DNA from: Fodinicurvata fenggangensis DSM 21160
GTDB taxonomy: Bacteria; Pseudomonadota; Alphaproteobacteria; Kiloniellales; DSM-21159
DNA: 64,000 bases
Direction of reading: 5' to 3'
NCBI RefSeq assembly: GCF_000686045.1
Contig: NZ_JMLV01000001.1
Span: 1-64,000 of the forward strand
Part shown: one piece after another, positions 43,738 through 55,989 of the stretch
Layout: each line of letters begins with the position of its first letter
How positions within the stretch are numbered: the first letter of the stretch is position 1
Notes under the pieces: generated by a model
Database searches by the model: none
Seen by the model: only the letters and a program-made list of their open reading frames with translations
Told to the model about the DNA's origin: nothing
Position numbers and translations under genes: made by a program

Positions 43738-44369
43738 TTGGCAAGCTGACAGGAGTCGTGGACCAGCCGGCCGAGGACCATGTCATACTGGATGTCGGTG
43801 GGGTCGGCTATATCGTCTTCTGTTCTGCCCGGACCTTGAGTGCCCTTCCTTCGACCGGCGAGAATGCGAGTCTCTTGATCGAAACCCATGTGCGGGAAGA
43901 TCACATCCACCTCTATGGATTCGCAGAATCCCTGGAGCGTGAGTGGTTCCGCCTGCTTTCAGGGGTGCAGGGGGTGGGCGCCCGCATGGCGTTGGCAATT
44001 CTTTCAATCCTGCCCCCTCTGTCGCTGGCACAGGCCATTGCTGCCCAGGATCGTGCGTCCCTCACGCGTGCCAATGGCGTCGGGCCGAAACTGGCAGCGC
44101 GCGTGATCAGCGAGTTGAAGGACAAGGCTGGCCAGTTCGCGACGTCGGAAAGCCTGGCTCACGAAATCAGCAGCAGTGGCGCAGCGGGTGTATCCTCAGG
44201 AGAGACGGGCATGGGCGGGCAAGCCGAAGACGCCGTCTCGGCCCTGGTGAACCTGGGCTATCGTCGCACAGAAGCCTTCGCTGCCGTTTCGAAATCGGCG
44301 CGCCAGCAGGGCGAGGATGCCAGCCTGCAGGGCCTGATCCGTGAAGCACTGCGGGAGCTGTCATCATGA
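43734..44369 (+). CDS. ruvA: Holliday junction branch migration protein RuvA
   Basis: 211 residues. OB-fold domain I ([20 protein letters not shown]), HhH domain II ([33 protein letters not shown]), flexible linker, and C-terminal domain III ([21 protein letters not shown]) that contacts RuvB. Overlaps both ruvC and ruvB by ATGA. Confidence 0.97.
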   Translation: MIGKLTGVVDQPAEDHVILDVGGVGYIVFCSARTLSALPSTGENASLLIETHVREDHIHLYGFAESLEREWFRLLSGVQGVGARMALAILSILPPLSLAQAIAAQDRASLTRANGVGPKLAARVISELKDKAGQFATSESLAHEISSSGAAGVSSGETGMGGQAEDAVSALVNLGYRRTEAFAAVSKSARQQGEDASLQGLIREALRELSS

Positions 44370-45415
44370 CGGAAACACGCATGGTCTCTCCGGAAGCAGG
44401 AGGTGAGGAGCCAGACAGCGGCTTGCGGCCGGTCACGCTCGAGGACTTTATCGGCCAGCAGCAGTTGCGCGCCAATCTGCGGGTTTTCATAGAGGCAGCC
44501 AGGGCTCGGGAGGAGAACCTGGACCATGTACTGTTCCATGGTCCTCCGGGCCTGGGAAAGACGACATTGGCCCAGATCGTGGCGCGCGAGTTGGGAGTGA
44601 ACTTTCGGGCAACCTCCGGACCTGTCATTGCCAAGGCCGGGGATTTGGCTGCGATCCTGACAAACCTTCAGCCGCGCGATGTGCTGTTCATCGACGAGAT
44701 ACATCGCCTCAGCCCCGCCGTGGAGGAAATCCTCTATCCTGCCATGGAGGATTTCCAACTGGATATCATCATCGGTGAGGGACCGGCGGCGCGTTCGGTG
44801 CGAATCGACCTGCCGCCCTTCACGCTGGTCGGGGCAACAACGCGAAGTGGCCTGATAACGCGTCCTTTGCGTGAGCGATTCGGGATTCCCCAACGCTTGC
44901 AGTTCTACCTTCCGGAAGAGCTCGAGGAGATCGTGCGCCGGGGAGCCAGGGTGCTGAATTTCTCGCTGACCCAGGACGGCGCCGCCGAGATTGCACGCCG
45001 TAGCCGTGGCACGCCTCGTGTGGCCGGGCGTTTGCTGCGCCGTGTACGGGATTTTGCCGCCGTGGCTGGCGATGCCACCGTGGATGCCGCTGTAGCCGAT
45101 TCGGCCCTGCGTCGGCTCGAGGTGGATTCGCGTGGCCTTGATGCCATGGACCGTCGCTATCTGCAGTGCATCGCCGAGCACTACGGAGGTGGGCCTGTGG
45201 GCGCGGAGACGCTGGCTGCGGCTCTGTCGGAGCAGCGTGACGTTATTGAGGAAGTGATCGAACCCTATTTGTTACAGCAAGGTTTTTTGCAAAGGACGCC
45301 GCGGGGACGCTTACTGACACCCGGCGGCTTCGGGCATCTTGGCCTGGAGCCACCGGCCGCCCTTGTCGAGCAGCTGGACCTGATATCTTCCATGGAGCAG
45401 GAGGAAGAGGGGTGA
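44366..45415 (+). CDS. ruvB: Holliday junction branch migration helicase RuvB
   Basis: 349 residues, AAA+ motor of branch migration. Walker [21 protein letters not shown] near residue 59, Walker [14 protein letters not shown] near residue 107, sensor [19 protein letters not shown] near residue 155, and C-terminal winged helix with [17 protein letters not shown]. Overlaps ruvA and the thioesterase gene by four bases each. Confidence 0.98.
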   Translation: MTETRMVSPEAGGEEPDSGLRPVTLEDFIGQQQLRANLRVFIEAARAREENLDHVLFHGPPGLGKTTLAQIVARELGVNFRATSGPVIAKAGDLAAILTNLQPRDVLFIDEIHRLSPAVEEILYPAMEDFQLDIIIGEGPAARSVRIDLPPFTLVGATTRSGLITRPLRERFGIPQRLQFYLPEELEEIVRRGARVLNFSLTQDGAAEIARRSRGTPRVAGRLLRRVRDFAAVAGDATVDAAVADSALRRLEVDSRGLDAMDRRYLQCIAEHYGGGPVGAETLAAALSEQRDVIEEVIEPYLLQQGFLQRTPRGRLLTPGGFGHLGLEPPAALVEQLDLISSMEQEEEG

Positions 45416-45873
45416 GCGCACCGGAGGGGGGACAGGAATATGGCCTGCCCGGATGGTTCGATGGAAAGACGCATGTCTGCCCCATCCGGATCTATTACGA
45501 GGACACCGATGCAGGAGGCATCGTCTATTATGCGAATTACCTGCGCTTTGCCGAGCGCGCCCGCACCGAGTTCCTGCGCAGCCTCTCCCTGGACCAGAAG
45601 AGGCTGCGCGAAGACCACGGACTGCTCTTTGTCGTCCGTCGTGTCGAAGTTGATTATGAATGGCCGGCGCGCCTTGACGATCTTGTATGGATTCATACCC
45701 GCATGGCCCGTCTGGGCGGAGCGCGGTTGGACCTGGAGCAGGATGTCATGCTGGGCGAAACCCGGCTTGTGTCACTGAAGGTACAGGTGGTTACGGTTGA
45801 TGCCGAGAACACACGCGCGCGGCGTCTTCCCACCTTCATACGCGACATACTCATGCCGTATTCACAATCCTAG
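45412..45873 (+). CDS. ybgC: acyl-CoA thioesterase YbgC (Tol-Pal associated)
   Basis: 153 residues, hot-dog fold. The active-site [21 protein letters not shown] begins near residue 27 with the catalytic Asp; [12 protein letters not shown] follows. GTG start overlaps the ruvB stop. YbgC is placed at the head of tol-pal in many proteobacteria and interacts with phospholipid synthesis enzymes. Confidence 0.95.
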   Translation: MSAPEGGQEYGLPGWFDGKTHVCPIRIYYEDTDAGGIVYYANYLRFAERARTEFLRSLSLDQKRLREDHGLLFVVRRVEVDYEWPARLDDLVWIHTRMARLGGARLDLEQDVMLGETRLVSLKVQVVTVDAENTRARRLPTFIRDILMPYSQS

Positions 45874-45904
45874 CTGCAATCGATGAAATTCGGAGTACAT
45901 CCCC

Positions 45905-46633
45905 ATGGAGAATGAAGCGGTCGACGCAGCGGTGCTGGCCGGGTCGGCTTCGGGTGACCTGAGCATCTGGGGCCTTTTCCTTCAGGCCGACATCGTCGTG
46001 AAACTTGTCATGCTGATTCTCGTCTCGGCCTCCATCTGGAGCTGGGCGATCATCATCGAGAAACTGATCAAGCTGCGCCGACTGAGGGCCCAGGCTGAAG
46101 CCTTCGAGGACGAATTCTGGTCCGGGCGATCGCTCGACCGGCTCTATGACGAGGTCGGCGAGGTCCCAAACGATCCTTTCGAATCGGTTTTTGCCGCGGC
46201 GATGCGAGAGTGGCAGCGCTTCGCGCAACGTGGCGGTCAAGTGGCACAGGAACGAACCGCGGCCCTGAAGGAACGGATCGAACGCGTGATGGGGATCACG
46301 ATTGGACGGGAAATGGACCGGGTCGAGAAGCATATGATCTTCCTCGCCTCGGTCGGTTCTTCGGCACCCTTCATCGGACTGTTCGGAACGGTCTGGGGGA
46401 TCATGAACGCCTTTACCGCGATTGCCGGAACAGCCAACACCAGCCTTGCCGTGGTGGCGCCTGGCATTGCCGAGGCCCTGTTCGCGACAGCCCTGGGACT
46501 GGTGGCCGCGATTCCTGCCACGATCGGTTTCAACAAGTTGAACAATGATATCGGGCGCTATGGACAGCGGCTGGAAGCTTTCGCCGGAGAGTTCAACGCC
46601 ATCCTGTCCCGCCAGCTTGAGGAGACACGCTAG
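45905..46633 (+). CDS. tolQ: Tol-Pal system protein TolQ
   Basis: 242 residues, three membrane helices (about residues 24-45, 140-165 and 185-205). Proton-channel subunit of the MotA/TolQ/ExbB family with FLASVGSSAPFIGLFGTVWG near residue 144 and GIAEALFATALGLVAAIPA near residue 186. Powers outer membrane constriction with TolR and TolA. Confidence 0.97.
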   Translation: MENEAVDAAVLAGSASGDLSIWGLFLQADIVVKLVMLILVSASIWSWAIIIEKLIKLRRLRAQAEAFEDEFWSGRSLDRLYDEVGEVPNDPFESVFAAAMREWQRFAQRGGQVAQERTAALKERIERVMGITIGREMDRVEKHMIFLASVGSSAPFIGLFGTVWGIMNAFTAIAGTANTSLAVVAPGIAEALFATALGLVAAIPATIGFNKLNNDIGRYGQRLEAFAGEFNAILSRQLEETR

Positions 46634-46653
46634 CCATGGCCGGAGGTCCCATC

Positions 46654-47091
46654 ATGAGCAGGCGCGGCGAGACTCAGGGAGGCTTTCGCCGCCGCCGCTG
46701 GCAGCCGATGAGTGAGATCAACGTGACGCCCTTCGTGGATGTCATGCTGGTTCTGCTGATCGTCTTCATGGTTACGGCACCATTGCTGACCGTCGGGGTC
46801 CCCATTGACCTTCCGAAGGTTTCGGCACGACAGCTCAATGATCCCGGAGAGCCACTGGAAATTACCGTTTCCAATGACGGTCAGGTCTATATTCAGGAGA
46901 CTGAAGTGGATCTGGAGGCGCTTGTGCCCCGGCTCACGGCCATCACCGGAGAGGATTTCGAAAGCCGGATCCATGTGCGTGGTGACGAGAATGTTTCCTA
47001 TGGCCAGGTGATGCAGGTCATGGGACGTATCAATACGGCGGGCTTTTCGCGCGTGTCACTGATCGTCGAGCAGCCATCACGCCAAGAGTGA
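46654..47091 (+). CDS. tolR: Tol-Pal system protein TolR
   Basis: About 145 residues from ATG 46654, which has a strong GGAGGT six bases upstream; an in-frame ATG at 46636 directly after tolQ would add six residues. The single membrane helix carries the conserved proton-binding Asp in [19 protein letters not shown]. The periplasmic domain ends with [18 protein letters not shown]. Partner of TolQ. Confidence 0.95.
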   Translation: MSRRGETQGGFRRRRWQPMSEINVTPFVDVMLVLLIVFMVTAPLLTVGVPIDLPKVSARQLNDPGEPLEITVSNDGQVYIQETEVDLEALVPRLTAITGEDFESRIHVRGDENVSYGQVMQVMGRINTAGFSRVSLIVEQPSRQE

Positions 47092-47110
47092 CAGGAGTGC
47101 GGACGCCGCC

Positions 47111-48286
47111 ATGACCGAGGCCGGCCCCACAAACAGGAACTGGGATGACGGTGGGACAACGCAGCGGGCGCTTGCGGTTTCCCTGGCGTTGCATGCCGTG
47201 CTTGTACTCCTGGCCGTTTTCGGCCTGCCTTTCCTGCATTCCAAACCCGAACCGGTGACCATCATTCCTGTGGAAATGGTTGGTGAAGACGACCTGACCT
47301 CTCAGGAAATCGAAGAGACCCCCGTGGAGGATGCAGAGGAGATGCCGCTGGAGGAAGAGGCTCTGGAGGGCGCGCCGGAGCCAGAGCCGGTACAGGAGGC
47401 TCTGCCTGATTCCCAGACGCTGCAGCCACCGGAACCTCCCTCGGTGAGTGAAAGCGCAGCTCAGCAGGACGAGACGGTGGCGGAAGCAATACCCGAGCCG
47501 GAGACTGCCGAAAGCCAGCCGCAAAGCGAAGTGGCGGAAAGCGCACCTGAACCTGAGGTTCAGAATGCAGGCGAGGTGGAGACTGAGCCCCAGGAGGAAA
47601 CGACGCCCGAGACAACCCAGGCAGAGGCAGCCGATCAGGCCGTGGAGCAAGCGGAGGCCGTTGAGGAAGATCCAGAGGATCGCTTGAGCGAGGTAACGCC
47701 ACCGGCGCCCCGGGCCAAGCCGGAAGAGACGCCTGATGTTGCCGAGGAAGCGCCGCCCGAGGAAGAACAGGTTGCCCAAGAAGAAACCGAGCCTGAGCCT
47801 GAAGCAGAACCCGAGCCTGAACAGGAAACCGCTGAAGATGAGACAAGCGAGCCTCAGGAAGACCGCTTGTCGTCGATTCTGCGCAATGTCGAGGAAATGG
47901 AGTCCCAGCCTCGGCAGCAAAACAGTTCGGAGACCGACGAGGAAGCTGAAGATGAGCCACGTTCGCTGGACAATCAGCGCAAGGCCCAGCAACTGGCCCA
48001 GGCCATCCAGGCTCAGGTTGCAAGTTGCTGGCGCATAGATCCCGGGGCGCAGCGCGCCCAGGATCTGGTGGTGCCCATACGGGTTCAGCTTGCACCGGAC
48101 GGTCGGTTGCGCCAACTACCTGAAATACAGGACAGCGCCCGGATGAACCGCGACCAGTATTATCGTGCTGCCGCGGAGAACGCGCGGCGCGCCGTTCAGG
48201 AATGCCAGCCGTTTGACCTGCCGTCAGAGGATTATGAGCTTTGGCGTGACATGATATTGAACTTCAATCCCAGGGAGATGTTCTGA
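47111..48286 (+). CDS. tolA: Tol-Pal system protein TolA, Glu/Pro-rich
   Basis: 391 residues. One N-terminal membrane helix ([20 protein letters not shown]), a long periplasmic middle domain of about 220 residues extremely rich in Glu, Pro and Gln ([17 protein letters not shown]), and a C-terminal domain with [20 protein letters not shown] near residue 298 that contacts TolB/Pal. E. coli TolA has an Ala/Lys-rich helix instead. The strong negative charge may reflect the saline periplasm. Stop overlaps the tolB start (TGATG). Confidence 0.93.
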   Translation: MTEAGPTNRNWDDGGTTQRALAVSLALHAVLVLLAVFGLPFLHSKPEPVTIIPVEMVGEDDLTSQEIEETPVEDAEEMPLEEEALEGAPEPEPVQEALPDSQTLQPPEPPSVSESAAQQDETVAEAIPEPETAESQPQSEVAESAPEPEVQNAGEVETEPQEETTPETTQAEAADQAVEQAEAVEEDPEDRLSEVTPPAPRAKPEETPDVAEEAPPEEEQVAQEETEPEPEAEPEPEQETAEDETSEPQEDRLSSILRNVEEMESQPRQQNSSETDEEAEDEPRSLDNQRKAQQLAQAIQAQVASCWRIDPGAQRAQDLVVPIRVQLAPDGRLRQLPEIQDSARMNRDQYYRAAAENARRAVQECQPFDLPSEDYELWRDMILNFNPREMF

Positions 48287-49644
48287 TGCGGACGATCCAA
48301 ATGTTATTCCGCTTGCCTGGCCTGGTTTTCCTGGCATTGGCCGCTTTCGGCCTGGCGGCGTCCCAGGCCCAGGCACAGTTGACGGTCGATATTACGAAAG
48401 GCTTTGTCGAACCCCTCCCTGTCGCCATATCGGACTTCTATTCCGAGGACAACGAGGGTGCCGAGGTCGGGTCGAACCTGGCGCAGGTGATTTCCGACAA
48501 TCTGGAAAATTCCGGGCTCTTTGCACCGCTGGACCAGCGCTCCTTTATCCAGGACCCCGCTGCACTAGATGCGGGCCCGCGCTTTGCGGATTGGCGTCTG
48601 ATCGATGCCCAGGCTCTGGTGAGCGGCCGCGTGCAAATGCAGAGCGATGGGCGCATGCGTGTGGAATTCCGCTTGTGGGACGTCCTGGCGGAAGAGCAGA
48701 TGCAGGGGTTGGCCTACACGACCTCGCCCGACAATTGGCGGCGCATTGCTCATATCATCTCGGATGAGGTTTATGAGCGCCTGACGGGAGAGGAGGGGTA
48801 TTTCGACACCCGAATCGTCTATGTCGCTGAAAGCGGGCCACAGGACCGCAGGGTGAAGCGCCTGGCTATCATGGACCAGGATGGAGCCAACCACCGTTTC
48901 CTGACGGATGGAAGCAGTCTGGTCCTGACTCCGCGTTTCTCGCCGACCTCCCAGGAAATCACCTTCATGTCCTATGCGGGCGACTCGCCCCGCGTCTATC
49001 TGCTCAACCTCAATACCGGCCAGCAAGAGGTGCTGGGGGAATTTCCGGGCATGACCTTCTCGCCGCGCTTCTCTCCGGATGGCAACAAGGTCATCCTTTC
49101 CATGGCCGAGGGCGGGAACTCCGACATCTACACCATGGACCTGCGCACACGGGAGATGCGCCAGCTGACCAATCATCCGTCGATCGATACCTCGCCGTCC
49201 TACGCGCCGGATGGCCAGAAAATCGTCTTCAACTCGGATCGCAGTGGCCAGCAGCAGATCTACGTAATGAACGCGGACGGTTCGAATGTTGAGCGGATCA
49301 GCTTTGGCGATGGGCGTTATGCCACCCCGGTCTGGTCACCGCGCGGAGACCAGATTGCCTTCACCCGCATGAGCCAGGGGAACTTCTACGTTGGCGTCAT
49401 GCGACCCGATGGCAGTGGAGAGCGCATGATCAGCCGTGGCTTCCTGGTGGAAGGCCCAACCTGGGCGCCGAACGGACGTGTTCTCGCCTTCTTCAAGCAG
49501 GAGCCGGCCGACAGCACCGGACGAGTCAGCAGCAAGCTGGTCAGTGTCGATGTAACGGGCTTTAACGAGCGCGAACTGCCAACGCCCATGGATGCCTCGG
49601 ATCCAGCCTGGTCACCACTTTTGACACAGCCCGGAACCCCTTGA
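48286..49644 (+). CDS. tolB: Tol-Pal system beta-propeller protein TolB
   Basis: 452 residues with signal peptide (cut near AQAQA). N-terminal domain ([36 protein letters not shown]), then a six-bladed propeller with WD40-like DGxxI/SPDG repeats ([40 protein letters not shown]). Binds Pal and TolA in the periplasm. Confidence 0.97.
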   Translation: MRTIQMLFRLPGLVFLALAAFGLAASQAQAQLTVDITKGFVEPLPVAISDFYSEDNEGAEVGSNLAQVISDNLENSGLFAPLDQRSFIQDPAALDAGPRFADWRLIDAQALVSGRVQMQSDGRMRVEFRLWDVLAEEQMQGLAYTTSPDNWRRIAHIISDEVYERLTGEEGYFDTRIVYVAESGPQDRRVKRLAIMDQDGANHRFLTDGSSLVLTPRFSPTSQEITFMSYAGDSPRVYLLNLNTGQQEVLGEFPGMTFSPRFSPDGNKVILSMAEGGNSDIYTMDLRTREMRQLTNHPSIDTSPSYAPDGQKIVFNSDRSGQQQIYVMNADGSNVERISFGDGRYATPVWSPRGDQIAFTRMSQGNFYVGVMRPDGSGERMISRGFLVEGPTWAPNGRVLAFFKQEPADSTGRVSSKLVSVDVTGFNERELPTPMDASDPAWSPLLTQPGTP

Positions 49645-49790
49645 TCGGCGGACAGGCCCTCCGTATGCTCAAGGCTCTCGATTCGGCCGATGCACGGGGT
49701 TTTCTTCGATCAGGCGCGGCGAGCAGTCGCATCATTTTATTGTCTTGATTTCCTGACCGAGAGTCAGGGTAGCTCTTAAGGGGACCTACA

Positions 49791-50306
49791 ATGCGTTTAG
49801 CTTTTCTTGGTGTTGCTGCAGCTCTGCTGCTCGCAGCCTGTCAATCCACACCCAGTGAATCCGATTCGGCCAGCAGTGAGGCTTCAGCAAGCGGTTCCGG
49901 AAGCGGGAGCGATTCCAGCCTGAGTCAGGACAATCTGGGCTCGGCCGACCCCGGCACCCAGGAAGACCTTGAGCAGCGGATCGGCGACCGCGTGTTCTTC
50001 GACTTCGACAGCAGCAGTGTTCGCCAGGATCAACGGCGTACCGTCGAGTTGCTGGCCGAATGGATGCAACGCTATGACAATGTGCAGCTGAGCATCCAGG
50101 GGCATGCCGACGAACGCGGAACGCGTGAGTACAATCTGGCCCTTGGCGAGCGTCGCGCAAATGCAGTGGAGGAAATGCTGGTTGCGCTTGGGGTGCCGGA
50201 GTCCCGGCTGACGACGATTTCCTATGGCAAGGAACGACCGGCCGAGATTGGATCGAACGAGGAAGCCTGGGCGGCCAATCGCCGTGCAGAATTCGTTCTC
50301 CGCTAA
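49791..50306 (+). CDS. pal: peptidoglycan-associated lipoprotein Pal
   Basis: 171 residues. Lipobox LLAAC gives the mature lipidated Cys at about residue 18; a Ser/Gly-rich linker follows; the OmpA-like domain binds peptidoglycan (VFFDFDSSSVRQDQRRTVEL, GHADERGTREYNLALGERRA). AAGGGG precedes the ATG. A short hairpin CCTGAC-CGAGA-GTCAGG (49752-49768) lies in the 146-bp gap after tolB. Confidence 0.96.
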   Translation: MRLAFLGVAAALLLAACQSTPSESDSASSEASASGSGSGSDSSLSQDNLGSADPGTQEDLEQRIGDRVFFDFDSSSVRQDQRRTVELLAEWMQRYDNVQLSIQGHADERGTREYNLALGERRANAVEEMLVALGVPESRLTTISYGKERPAEIGSNEEAWAANRRAEFVLR

Positions 50307-50334
50307 TTTCGGATAACAACTTGGCGATCAGCAG

Positions 50335-50369
50335 ATGCCCGGTTCACCTGATCCGGGCATTTTGCTTTT
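50335..50369 (+). terminator. Rho-independent terminator after pal
   Basis: ATGCCCGG (50335-50342) pairs with CCGGGCAT (50353-50360), loop of ten bases, followed by TTTTGCTTTT. It should end the tol-pal transcript, so cpoB needs its own promoter or read-through. Confidence 0.85.
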
Positions 50370-50476
50370 CCGATGGCCGCAAGTATCGGGTGACTGTTCG
50401 GCAACGTTTCGGCCAACTGGCCAAAATGCCTCATTTGTGCCACGAATGCTCTACAGATGATGTGAACATCTAATCC

Positions 50477-51376
50477 ATGGGAATGGACGGCAGGATGATA
50501 GCGCCATACAGAAGTTCCGGAAACTCGCACAGGCGATCAGGCGCAGGCTTAGGGCGGATCCTCTCCGCAGGCCTGGTTGCGGTTTCCATTGGTCTAGCAG
50601 CGCCCGCTGGTCTAGCAGCGCCCGCGACGGCCCAGCAGACCTCCGATCAGTCACGCTTCATGGCCTACAGCGATAGGCTGGATGAATTCGAGCGCCTGGT
50701 ACGTGAGTTGACTGGGCGTGTGGAGAGTCTCGAGCATCGGCTGCGTGAGGCCAACCGCCGCATTGAGCAGCTGGAAGCCGAGCAGGGGCAGGCGCGTGAC
50801 AGCAGTGAGACCGTCGATACCTCAGGCGTCGCCGAGGGCGAAGAGACCCTGGAAGATTTCGACGAGACGGCGGGCAGGGGAAGCGAAGACTCGCAGCCCA
50901 GGGATCTCGGGACAGTGCCGGATGACAGGGAGGAAGACGGTTCAGATTCGGCAGCTGCGGAGCCTGCCGGCGGCGATGGAAGTCTGCCCGAGGGCAGCGC
51001 GACCGAGCAGTACAACTATGCCTTTGGCTTGCTGCAGGAAGCAGAGTGGGAGCAGGCTGAAGCAGCCCTGGCTGCATTTGTCGCGGAACACCCGGATGAT
51101 TCCCTGGCGGGCAATGCGAAGTATTGGCTGGGAGAGACATACTATGTGCGCCAGGATTATATCGAGGCAGCACAGACCTTTGCCGAGGGGTACAAGGACT
51201 ATCCAGACAGCAACAAGGCACCGGACAATCTGTTGAAACTCGGAATGTCGCTGGCTGCGCTTGAACAGGTCGAGGATGCCTGTGGGACCTTTGAGGAACT
51301 GGAAGAGCGCTACAGTGATGCAGCCAGCCAGATTCTGGAGCGCTCTCGCGCGGAACGAGAGCGTCTGGACTGCTGA
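50477..51376 (+). CDS. cpoB: cell division coordinator CpoB (YbgF)
   Basis: 299 residues. Signal peptide with a doubled GLAAPA segment, an N-terminal coiled coil for trimerisation (about residues 60-105; LVRELTGRVESLEHRLREAN), an acidic Ser/Glu linker, and TPR repeats from about residue 175 (EQYNYAFGLLQEAEWEQAEA, AKYWLGETYYVRQDYIEA). Coordinates PBP1B and Tol activity in septal synthesis. Starts at ATG 50477; ATG 50483 and 50495 are alternatives. Confidence 0.94.
   Translation: MGMDGRMIAPYRSSGNSHRRSGAGLGRILSAGLVAVSIGLAAPAGLAAPATAQQTSDQSRFMAYSDRLDEFERLVRELTGRVESLEHRLREANRRIEQLEAEQGQARDSSETVDTSGVAEGEETLEDFDETAGRGSEDSQPRDLGTVPDDREEDGSDSAAAEPAGGDGSLPEGSATEQYNYAFGLLQEAEWEQAEAALAAFVAEHPDDSLAGNAKYWLGETYYVRQDYIEAAQTFAEGYKDYPDSNKAPDNLLKLGMSLAALEQVEDACGTFEELEERYSDAASQILERSRAERERLDC
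50591..50626 (+). repeat. 18-bp tandem duplication in the cpoB signal peptide
   Basis: Two copies of an 18-base unit (50591-50608 and 50609-50626) that differ only in the last base. It encodes GLAAPA twice and lengthens the hydrophobic/cleavage region of the signal peptide in frame. It looks like a recent slippage event. Confidence 0.85.
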
Positions 51377-51409
51377 GCCCTGTCGTCCTGCATTGGACTG
51401 GAGGTGCTC

Positions 51410-52771
51410 TTGCGGGCCATGAGCGGGCATGAAGCCAGCAGCAGGGCGATTTCGCCCGATGAATTCTCGGACCTCATGCAGCCGTTTGCGCCATTCGAGG
51501 CCGGCGCCAGGATCGCCTGTGCGGTCTCGGGTGGCGTGGATAGTACGGCGCTGCTGCTGCTGCTGGCGCAGTGGTGTCAGCGGTCGGGACATGAATTGCT
51601 GGTTCTGAGCGTTGATCACGGCTTGCGTACGGGGTCTGCGGGAGAAGCCGAGGACGTCATGCGGCAGGCCCGCTCGCTTGGTCTCAAGGGCCGGATCCTG
51701 CCCTGGCAGGGGGCGAAACCGAAGGGAGCGGTTCAGGAGCCGGCCAGGAAGGCGCGTTATGCGTTGCTGTCGAACTGCTGTCGGGAAGAGGCAGTCCTTC
51801 ATCTTGCCCTTGCGCATCACGCCGATGATCAGGCCGAAACCTTGGCTCTGCGCCTTCAATCGGGCAGTGGCCTTGCAGGTTTGGCGGGCATGTCGGCCGT
51901 GCGTTACCTGCCGGACCTGCGCCTCCTGCGGCCCTTGCTCGGCATTCCGAAAGCACGTCTGGAAGCGACCCTGAAGCTGCATGGACTGGAATGGCACGAG
52001 GATCCCTCGAACCGGAATGCGGGACATCGCCGTGTTCGGTATCGAGCCGTGCTGGGCGAGGCAGACGAAGGCAAGCAGCTGACCCGGACGCTTCTCTCCA
52101 CATCCGGGGCACTCGGCCGCTTGCGCGCCTGGTCCGACGCCGAGACTGCCAGGCTCTTGGCGCGCGCCGTGGAGCTTCACCCTGCCGGCTATGCCCTGGT
52201 GCAGAAAGCGGTTCTGCAGGATGCACCGGAATGGCTCTGGCGCGGGTTCTGGGCGCGGCTATTGCGCACAGTCGGGGGAACAGCCCACAGCGTTCGCAGT
52301 GCCTCACTGGATGAGGCGCGCGCTTTCCTGTTTGCCAGGGGGCGCATGCCGGAAACATTGGGCAGGTGCCGTATCCAGGAATTCGATGCGGGTCAGCTGT
52401 TGGTCATGCGCGAGCCGGTCGGACTTCCGGATGTTGCCTTGAAACCGGGGGCGGCACTGATCTGGGATGGCCGCTTCCGTTTTAGGCGCTTGCCGGACTG
52501 TCCAGACCAGAAGGTTGTCATGATCCGTGGATTGGGTGAGGATACGGCTGGCAAACTGGCGCGTTCGGTCCCAAGTTTGCAACAATGCCGTATGCCGAGA
52601 CGGACGTGGGCGTCTTTTCCTGCGGTGTTCTGTCTTGACGGTTTGCTTGCGGTCCCCCACCTGAATTATAAATGTTATAAAATGCGGGATAAGTACGGCA
52701 TCTCGTGCGTTCCGCAGCCGCATCATTCCCTGGCTGAATCCATTTTTCGGCTGGCAGTGAGTGGATCTTGA
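51410..52771 (+). CDS. tilS: tRNA(Ile)-lysidine synthase
   Basis: Modifies C34 of the CAU-anticodon tRNA(Ile) to lysidine, using ATP. N-type ATP pyrophosphatase motif AVSGGVDSTALLLLL near residue 37, SVDHGLR, HHADDQAETLALRL near residue 143, and EDPSNRN. The TTG at 51410 lies five bases after GGAGG; ATG 51419 is an alternative. Sits between cpoB and ftsH as in many alphaproteobacteria. Confidence 0.93.
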   Translation: MRAMSGHEASSRAISPDEFSDLMQPFAPFEAGARIACAVSGGVDSTALLLLLAQWCQRSGHELLVLSVDHGLRTGSAGEAEDVMRQARSLGLKGRILPWQGAKPKGAVQEPARKARYALLSNCCREEAVLHLALAHHADDQAETLALRLQSGSGLAGLAGMSAVRYLPDLRLLRPLLGIPKARLEATLKLHGLEWHEDPSNRNAGHRRVRYRAVLGEADEGKQLTRTLLSTSGALGRLRAWSDAETARLLARAVELHPAGYALVQKAVLQDAPEWLWRGFWARLLRTVGGTAHSVRSASLDEARAFLFARGRMPETLGRCRIQEFDAGQLLVMREPVGLPDVALKPGAALIWDGRFRFRRLPDCPDQKVVMIRGLGEDTAGKLARSVPSLQQCRMPRRTWASFPAVFCLDGLLAVPHLNYKCYKMRDKYGISCVPQPHHSLAESIFRLAVSGS

Positions 52772-52853
52772 TGGTTGAGACCGTCGTGCAGCCTGTAAGA
52801 ACAACTACGTGTTTTTACTGGTTTTCGACCGGTTATAGTGAGGATATCGAGCT

Positions 52854-54788
<1,935 letters not shown>

Positions 54789-54810
54789 GGCCTGGAGCCA
54801 ATGAAGAGAG

Positions 54811-54840
54811 AAAAGGGCGCCTGCAATCAGGCGCCCTTTT
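54811..54840 (+). terminator. Rho-independent terminator after ftsH
   Basis: AAAAGGGCGCCTG (54811-54823) pairs perfectly with 54828-54840 around CAAT, ending in TTTT. It closes the tilS-ftsH unit before folP. Confidence 0.92.
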
Positions 54841-54902
54841 CGTATGTGGGCTCTTGGGATTGAGCGCTTTTTTGCGCTGTTCATCCTCGATATAAGCAAG
54901 AC

Positions 54903-55940
54903 ATGGCACAGTGTAGACTCTATCTCGAACCCGATTGCCTTTCCCGTCAGCTGCCACCTGGCAGCCGTCCCCTTGCCGGAGGCCCCTACAGCTTTTCCCG
55001 TTGCATAAGGGCGCTGCGCGACGAACGTGGTGCTGTCCTGCGCGAGAGCCTTCCTCTGGACGAGCTGGGGGATGAGGCCGCGGGTGTTCTTGAGCGTCTC
55101 ACGGCACCGCGGGCGCCCTTTGCCGGTGTGGACATGACGGGACCCAGCGTGATGGGGATCGTGAATGTAACGCCGGACAGCTTTTCCGATGGGGGCGAGC
55201 GTTATGCCGCCGAACAGGCCATTGCCGATGGCCTGGCCATGTGGGAGGCGGGCGTTGCTTTCGTGGATGTAGGCGGGGAATCCACACGGCCAGGGGCTGA
55301 ACCGGTTCCAGACGAGGAAGAAAAGCGCCGTGTTCTTCCGGTGATCCGCGAACTGAGCGCGGCCGGCGTGCGCGTATCCATCGACAGCTATCACGCCTCT
55401 GTCATGGAGGCGGCAATCGAAGCTGGTGCCGCCGTGATCAACGACATCACCGCCCTGACCGGAGATCCCCATAGCCTGGAGCTGGTGGCGGAAAGTGGCC
55501 TGCCGGTTATTCTCATGCACATGCAGGGACGCCCGCAGACCATGCAGAAATCACCATCCTATGAGGACGTGGCGCTGGATATCCTCGATTTCCTGGAGCA
55601 GCGGATCGAGCGCTGCCTTGAGGCGGGAATTGAGCGGGAGCGGATTGCTGTGGATCCAGGTGTCGGCTTTGGCAAGACGCTTGACCACAACCTGGAGCTT
55701 CTCAATCGCCTGTCCGTGTTCCACACTCTGGGCTGTCCGATCCTACTGGGGGCAAGCCGGAAGACCTTCATTTCGCAGCTTTGCGGAAAGCTGGAGCCCG
55801 GTGAACGCGTTTCAGGAACCATGGCCACGCTTCTGGCCGGATGGACGCGTGGGGTGCAGATGCATCGCGTGCATGATGTGGCCCAGGCCCTGCAGACCAT
55901 CAGGGTGTGGCAAGCCATCGAGGGCGCTGTGGAAAGGTGA
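54903..55940 (+). CDS. folP: dihydropteroate synthase
   Basis: Joins p-aminobenzoate with the pterin pyrophosphate in folate synthesis. 345 residues; the TIM-barrel core begins at VMGIVNVTPDSFSDGG near residue 83 with the pterin-site VDVGGESTRPGA and VINDITAL; ILLGASRKTFI near residue 280. The first about 75 residues are an extension also seen in other alphaproteobacterial forms. It precedes glmM, as in many bacteria. Confidence 0.95.
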   Translation: MAQCRLYLEPDCLSRQLPPGSRPLAGGPYSFSRCIRALRDERGAVLRESLPLDELGDEAAGVLERLTAPRAPFAGVDMTGPSVMGIVNVTPDSFSDGGERYAAEQAIADGLAMWEAGVAFVDVGGESTRPGAEPVPDEEEKRRVLPVIRELSAAGVRVSIDSYHASVMEAAIEAGAAVINDITALTGDPHSLELVAESGLPVILMHMQGRPQTMQKSPSYEDVALDILDFLEQRIERCLEAGIERERIAVDPGVGFGKTLDHNLELLNRLSVFHTLGCPILLGASRKTFISQLCGKLEPGERVSGTMATLLAGWTRGVQMHRVHDVAQALQTIRVWQAIEGAVER

Positions 55941-55989
55941 CGAGCGGATTCGTTTCGGGATTCACGAGTGAGGATAGAGGGCTCTAGGC

